From: Lachnospiraceae bacterium
GTDB taxonomy: Bacteria; Bacillota; Clostridia; Lachnospirales; Lachnospiraceae
Direction: 5' to 3'
Assembly (NCBI GenBank): GCA_028693705.1
Contig: JAQUUX010000003.1
Span: 1 to 64,000 of the forward strand
DNA length: 64,000 nucleotides
Positions 62,332-64,000 of this stretch are shown one piece after another. The notes under the pieces were generated by a model that worked only from the letters and a program-made list of their open reading frames with translations, ran no database searches and was not told where the DNA came from. The position numbers and the translations under genes are program-made. Each line of letters starts with the position of its first letter. Position 1 is the stretch's first letter.

Positions 62332-62616
62332 CTATGCTGCCGGTCCCTTAGGAGGCATAATCTTTTCCAGATCAGCATGTGGTCTTGGAATCACATGTAC
62401 GGCGTGCAGTTCTCCAACTCTGGATGCAGCTTCCGCACCTGCTTCAGTTGCAGCTTTTACGGCACCAACTTCGCCCTGTACTACAACACATACCAATCCT
62501 GCTCCGATTGCCTGGGAGCCTACAAACTCAACATCAGCAGCTTTTAACATAGCATCGGTTGCTTCAATATTACCTACCAGTCCTTTAGTTTCAATAAATC
62601 CAATTGCTCTTAACAT
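62332..62616 (-). CDS. BMC-H hexameric shell protein (copy 2 of type II)
   Basis: A 94-residue BMC-H protein paralogous to 61612-61899 ([20 protein letters not shown]). The loop [18 protein letters not shown] has a Cys near the pore where the paralogue has Thr, which could alter the pore. It lies 40 bases after the aldehyde dehydrogenase gene. GAAGGAGAGG precedes the ATG. Confidence 0.95.
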   Translation of the reverse strand: MLRAIGFIETKGLVGNIEATDAMLKAADVEFVGSQAIGAGLVCVVVQGEVGAVKAATEAGAEAASRVGELHAVHVIPRPHADLEKIMPPKGPAA

Positions 62617-62656
62617 ATTCCCTCTCCTTCCGTCGTCTCAGGCGACCTGTTTTTCC

Positions 62657-64000
62657 TTATATGATTCTAAGTCCGCCCTCTGCCAGCATGCATCGTCTCT
62701 TTCTGCAAAAGCTCTTGGCACAGGTGATTCCTTCACCGGTTGGTCCGGCAATTGTCATCGTACAATACCCTTCTCCGCCAATACCGACACCAGCCTTTGT
62801 GCAGCTGTTTTTTACATAAATAGTGGTTTCAATCAATCTGGCAAACTGTGTCATATGATTTACATCTTTACTGAAAATAGAAGCTGTATGACGGTTTCCA
62901 TGCTCTGCAGCCAACGCATATTCCATAGCGGTTTCAAAGCTCTGGCAACGAACTACCGGCAAAACCGGCATCATCTGTTCTACCATAACAAAAGGATGAT
63001 CTGCTGGAACCTCACAAACAGCCAGTCTGCACTGCTCCATGCCGGTTACACCGATCTGCTCCAGTATTCTGGCTGCATCCTGTCCGACCCATTTCTTGTT
63101 TACTTCATAGCCCTGTCCGTTTTTCTTAGGCTGCAGACATATCTTCACCAGCTGTTCAGTCTGTGCTGCATTTAATAAATAGGCACCGGCTTTTTGGATT
63201 GTATGAAGAAAACCATCACAATTCGGTTCCACCACAAAGACTTCTTTTTCTGCAAAGCACAAAATATTATTATCAAAAGAAGCGCCTTCATAAATTTTCT
63301 TTCCGGCCAATTCCACATCTGCTGTTTCATCCACAATAACCGGTGGATTTCCGGCTCCGGCTCCAATACATTTCTTACCGCTTCTAAGCAAAGCATTTAC
63401 CATGCCCATGCCTCCGGTTCCGGCCATAAGTCGGATCTTTGGATTAGCTGCGAGCTGATCCACGGAATCCATGGTGGGTTCCCGTAACATGGTCAGAAGG
63501 TTGGCCGGTCCGCCTGCTTCTATGATTGCCTTATTTAAAACCTGCAGGCAATCTGCTGATACCTTTTTGGCTCTTGGATGCACATTATAAACAACTGTAT
63601 TTCCGCCGGATATCATACTGATAGTGTTATTGATAATTGTTTCTGTAGGATTCGTCGTAGGTGTTATGGAACAAATTACACCAAATGGTGCATATTCCTC
63701 CAGCATAAGTCCTGTATCACCACTCATGGCTTCTGTGCTTAAGCATTCCGGTCCCGGTGTTTTATTGATAACGGCAAGATGTTTTTCCACTTTATCCTCA
63801 TATCTTCCCATGCCCGTTTCTTCCACGATATTCCTCGACCATTCCTCCACATGTGCTCTTGCAGCACGACGAATGGCCTCCACGATTCTCTGTCTGTCTT
63901 CTATTTTATAATTTGTAACCCAGTCACGCTGTGCTTTCCACGCCGCTTCCACAGCATCCTCAGCCTTATCAAACACCCCCAGTTCTCCGTTGACACTGGC
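62657..64000 (-). CDS. CoA-acylating aldehyde dehydrogenase (PduP/EutE-like), partial
   Basis: The frame runs from the right window edge (GELGVFDKAEDAVEAAWKAQ is in the open frame before the first Met) to 62657, so the N-terminus with a possible encapsulation peptide is missing. It has GVICSITPTTNPTETIINNT, GGMGMVNALLRSGKKCIGAG and the nucleophile Cys in NNILCFAEKEV, as in PduP and EutE. It converts propanal or acetaldehyde plus CoA and NAD+ to acyl-CoA for PduL. It is upstream of the shell genes in the operon; the signature enzyme of the compartment lies outside the window. Confidence 0.93.
   Translation of the reverse strand, partial: ASVNGELGVFDKAEDAVEAAWKAQRDWVTNYKIEDRQRIVEAIRRAARAHVEEWSRNIVEETGMGRYEDKVEKHLAVINKTPGPECLSTEAMSGDTGLMLEEYAPFGVICSITPTTNPTETIINNTISMISGGNTVVYNVHPRAKKVSADCLQVLNKAIIEAGGPANLLTMLREPTMDSVDQLAANPKIRLMAGTGGMGMVNALLRSGKKCIGAGAGNPPVIVDETADVELAGKKIYEGASFDNNILCFAEKEVFVVEPNCDGFLHTIQKAGAYLLNAAQTEQLVKICLQPKKNGQGYEVNKKWVGQDAARILEQIGVTGMEQCRLAVCEVPADHPFVMVEQMMPVLPVVRCQSFETAMEYALAAEHGNRHTASIFSKDVNHMTQFARLIETTIYVKNSCTKAGVGIGGEGYCTMTIAGPTGEGITCAKSFCRKRRCMLAEGGLRII

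Noticed and set aside
62246-63175. 309-codon plus-strand open frame
   Set aside because: It is antisense to a clear shell gene and the aldehyde dehydrogenase, and has no recognisable domain.

Overview
The window looks like a chromosomal segment of a gut Lachnospiraceae-type bacterium (Bacillota, Clostridia). The reasons are an AT-rich sequence with strong AGGAGG-type ribosome sites, TTGACA/TATAAT promoters with 17-18 nt spacers, a HrcA/CIRCE site, a sporulation-like gene, a paired DUF5716/DUF5717-type gene set and a bacterial microcompartment (BMC) locus with PduL. Almost all genes lie on the minus strand; only a GntR/ABC operon, a SpoIID-like gene and one SGNH hydrolase are on the plus strand. 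No rRNA, tRNA, CRISPR array or intact transposase was seen.

Layout by region. 0-3.2 kb: a partial gene, HAD phosphatase, LysR regulator, purA. 4.2-11.9 kb: a seven-gene cell-surface operon (transglutaminase-like protein, amino-acid racemase, DltA/DltC/DltB-like proteins, SGNH protein, lipoprotein). 12-15.7 kb: purC-purF-purB. 15.8-18.2 kb: polar amino-acid ABC transporter. 18.3-25.2 kb: four-gene cluster of unknown function with an actin/Hsp70-fold-like protein and a 1203-residue helical-repeat protein. 25.4-28.7 kb: YtrA-type repressor with its ABC exporter, then a SpoIID/PG-binding protein. 28.8-37.4 kb: htpG, PrsA-like lipoprotein, sbcCD, PHP phosphatase. 37.5-38.8 kb: SGNH esterase. 39.3-52.4 kb: a peptide/hydantoin-type catabolic cluster (Rpn-like remnant, PucR regulator, dipeptide ABC transporter, racemases, DUF917, M20 peptidase, MATE pump). 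52.8-55.8 kb: MNT/HEPN pair and an ECF sigma/anti-sigma pair. 56-57 kb: ilvE. 57.8 kb to the end: BMC operon (alcohol dehydrogenase, FAD oxidoreductase, vertex protein, PduL, four hexameric shell proteins, CoA-acylating aldehyde dehydrogenase running off the window).

The most unusual content is not protein-coding. Four long intergenic repeat elements (3301-4185, 31091-31706, 38794-39324, 57238-57829) are mosaics of four kinds of nested hairpin modules and a shared ~90-nt unit, separated by TAAACTgcAGTTTA-like palindromes and arranged in different orders and orientations. Two modules keep the same fold through compensatory base changes. The element ends supply the stop codons of five neighbouring genes.

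Between 44 and 56 kb several genes are broken: a racemase and the PucR regulator are frameshifted, an ECF sigma factor carries an in-frame amber codon, and an Rpn-family gene appears internally shortened. These are read directly from the sequence, but sequencing error cannot be excluded for the frameshifts.
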